This document shows, piece by piece, positions 5,586 through 5,797 of a DNA stretch of 5,797 bases. The DNA is from Candidatus Woesearchaeota archaeon CG07_land_8_20_14_0_80_44_23 (GTDB lineage Archaea > Nanobdellota > Nanobdellia > Woesearchaeales > 0-14-0-80-44-23). How positions within the stretch are numbered: the first letter of the stretch is position 1; each line of letters opens with the position of its first letter. The notes under the pieces were generated by a model. It saw only the letters and a program-made list of their open reading frames with translations, did not search any database and was not told the origin of the DNA. The stretch covers positions 1 to 5,797 of the forward strand of contig PEXD01000020.1 of the NCBI GenBank assembly GCA_002779235.1, read 5' to 3'. Both the position numbers and the translations under genes were made by a program.

Positions 5586-5621
5586 GTGGCCATTATTTTC
5601 GCTTTGTTTTCTTCTGGCCAT
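5565..5621 (-). pseudogene. 5' remnant of a second abrB-like gene
   Basis: From an ATG at 5619-5621 the minus strand reads MARRKQSENN, matching the first ten residues of the intact AbrB-type gene (MARRKLSENN) in 9 of 10 positions and 28 of 30 bases. It then diverges (GHLTPLFK) and stops at TAG (5565-5567). The rest of the AbrB domain is absent. The break point, about 5591, is where the abiE promoter region begins, suggesting the abiE module joined here. It could be translated as an 18-residue peptide, but loss of the fold makes a remnant more likely. Confidence 0.6.
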
Positions 5622-5669
5622 GGTTTTTAACTCTTTTAAATAAATTACTGAACTAATTCCTGAATTTCA
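5592..5669. repeat. Direct repeat B: abrB start region, right of the abiE pair
   Basis: Counterpart of repeat A (3534-3598), with blocks at 5592-5621 and 5644-5669. Block 2 contains AATTACTGAAC (5643-5653), which recurs exactly at 5734-5744 and as ATTACTGAA at 3573-3581, and the small palindrome CTGAATTTCAG (5660-5670). Confidence 0.7.
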
Positions 5670-5780
5670 GTCAGAGGCGGGCGCGCCGGGCAACTAAATG
5701 CCCCTCGATTTTTAAAATGTCTAACTTGGTCGCAATTACTGAACGAAGCTCGAACCTTTTTTGAACGAAACTCTGACTGA
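5667..5780. repeat. 114-bp segment with perfect 10-bp terminal inverted repeats
   Basis: TCAGTCAGAG (5667-5676) and CTCTGACTGA (5771-5780) are exact inverted copies. Between them are the palindrome GGCGCGCC (5680-5687), a hairpin GGGCA/TGCCC (5688-5703), AATTACTGAAC, and a 12-mer TGAACGAARCTC present twice (5740-5751 and 5762-5773, one mismatch). No gene was recognised. The arrangement resembles a tiny inverted-repeat element, but I see no target-site duplication, so it may be chance. Confidence 0.35.
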
Positions 5781-5797
5781 TTGCCGCGCTTCGCGCG

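Noticed and set aside
5688..5713. Hairpin GGGCA-ACTAAA-TGCCC followed by TTTTT as a plus-strand terminator
   Set aside because: The stem is only 5 bp, the T-run starts 5 nt after it, and no plus-strand gene lies upstream.
5645..5797. A minus-strand frame of 50 codons, open at the right edge and ending TEIQELVQ
   Set aside because: A similar ending (SEIQCLIQ) precedes the intact abrB, which suggested a shared upstream gene. But the base changes between the two copies fall mostly at first and second codon positions, so coding conservation is not supported. The frame also runs through hairpins and repeats. Sequence beyond the edge is needed.

Overview
The window looks like a piece of a Patescibacteria/CPR genome, most likely Parcubacteria-like. 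This is an inference from style, not from a marker gene. The proteins are lysine-rich and AT-biased, most starts have no Shine-Dalgarno sequence, and TGA is used as a stop, which argues against the TGA-recoding CPR lineages. Short GC-rich hairpin repeats also sit in frame inside two protein-coding genes, a pattern I associate with these genomes.

Left part (1-2081, + strand): three tightly packed genes form an ArsP/ArsF/ArsG-type membrane operon. They are a YraQ/ArsP-like permease whose 5' end lies outside the window, a membrane-anchored thioredoxin-fold protein with a CWSC motif (ArsF-like), and a CcdA/DsbD-like membrane protein with two intramembrane cysteine motifs (ArsG-like). Together they suggest electron transfer across the membrane coupled to reduction or export of an organoarsenical or another thiophilic substrate.

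Middle (2069-3358): a 179-bp GC-rich structured repeat occurs twice as a 97% identical direct repeat. The copies bracket one minus-strand gene for a BRO-N antirepressor-like DNA-binding protein with its own promoter and a palindromic operator. The unit looks like a repeat-bounded cassette, inserted or duplicated between the ars-like operon and the toxin-antitoxin genes.

Right part (3378-5797, all minus strand): abiEi (winged-helix antitoxin) and abiEii (nucleotidyltransferase toxin) overlap by 8 nt. They are followed by a small SpoVT/AbrB-type antitoxin gene with no visible toxin. Upstream of abiEi is a decayed second copy of the first 10 codons of that abrB gene plus its upstream DNA, so the abiE pair also lies between direct repeats. 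The abiE promoter overlaps this relic and carries an inverted repeat suited to autoregulation.

Overall, a metabolic/resistance operon borders a small defence and regulatory island built from two adjacent direct-repeat-bounded modules (bro and abiE), with an orphan antitoxin between them. No rRNA, tRNA, CRISPR array, transposase or integrase gene is visible.
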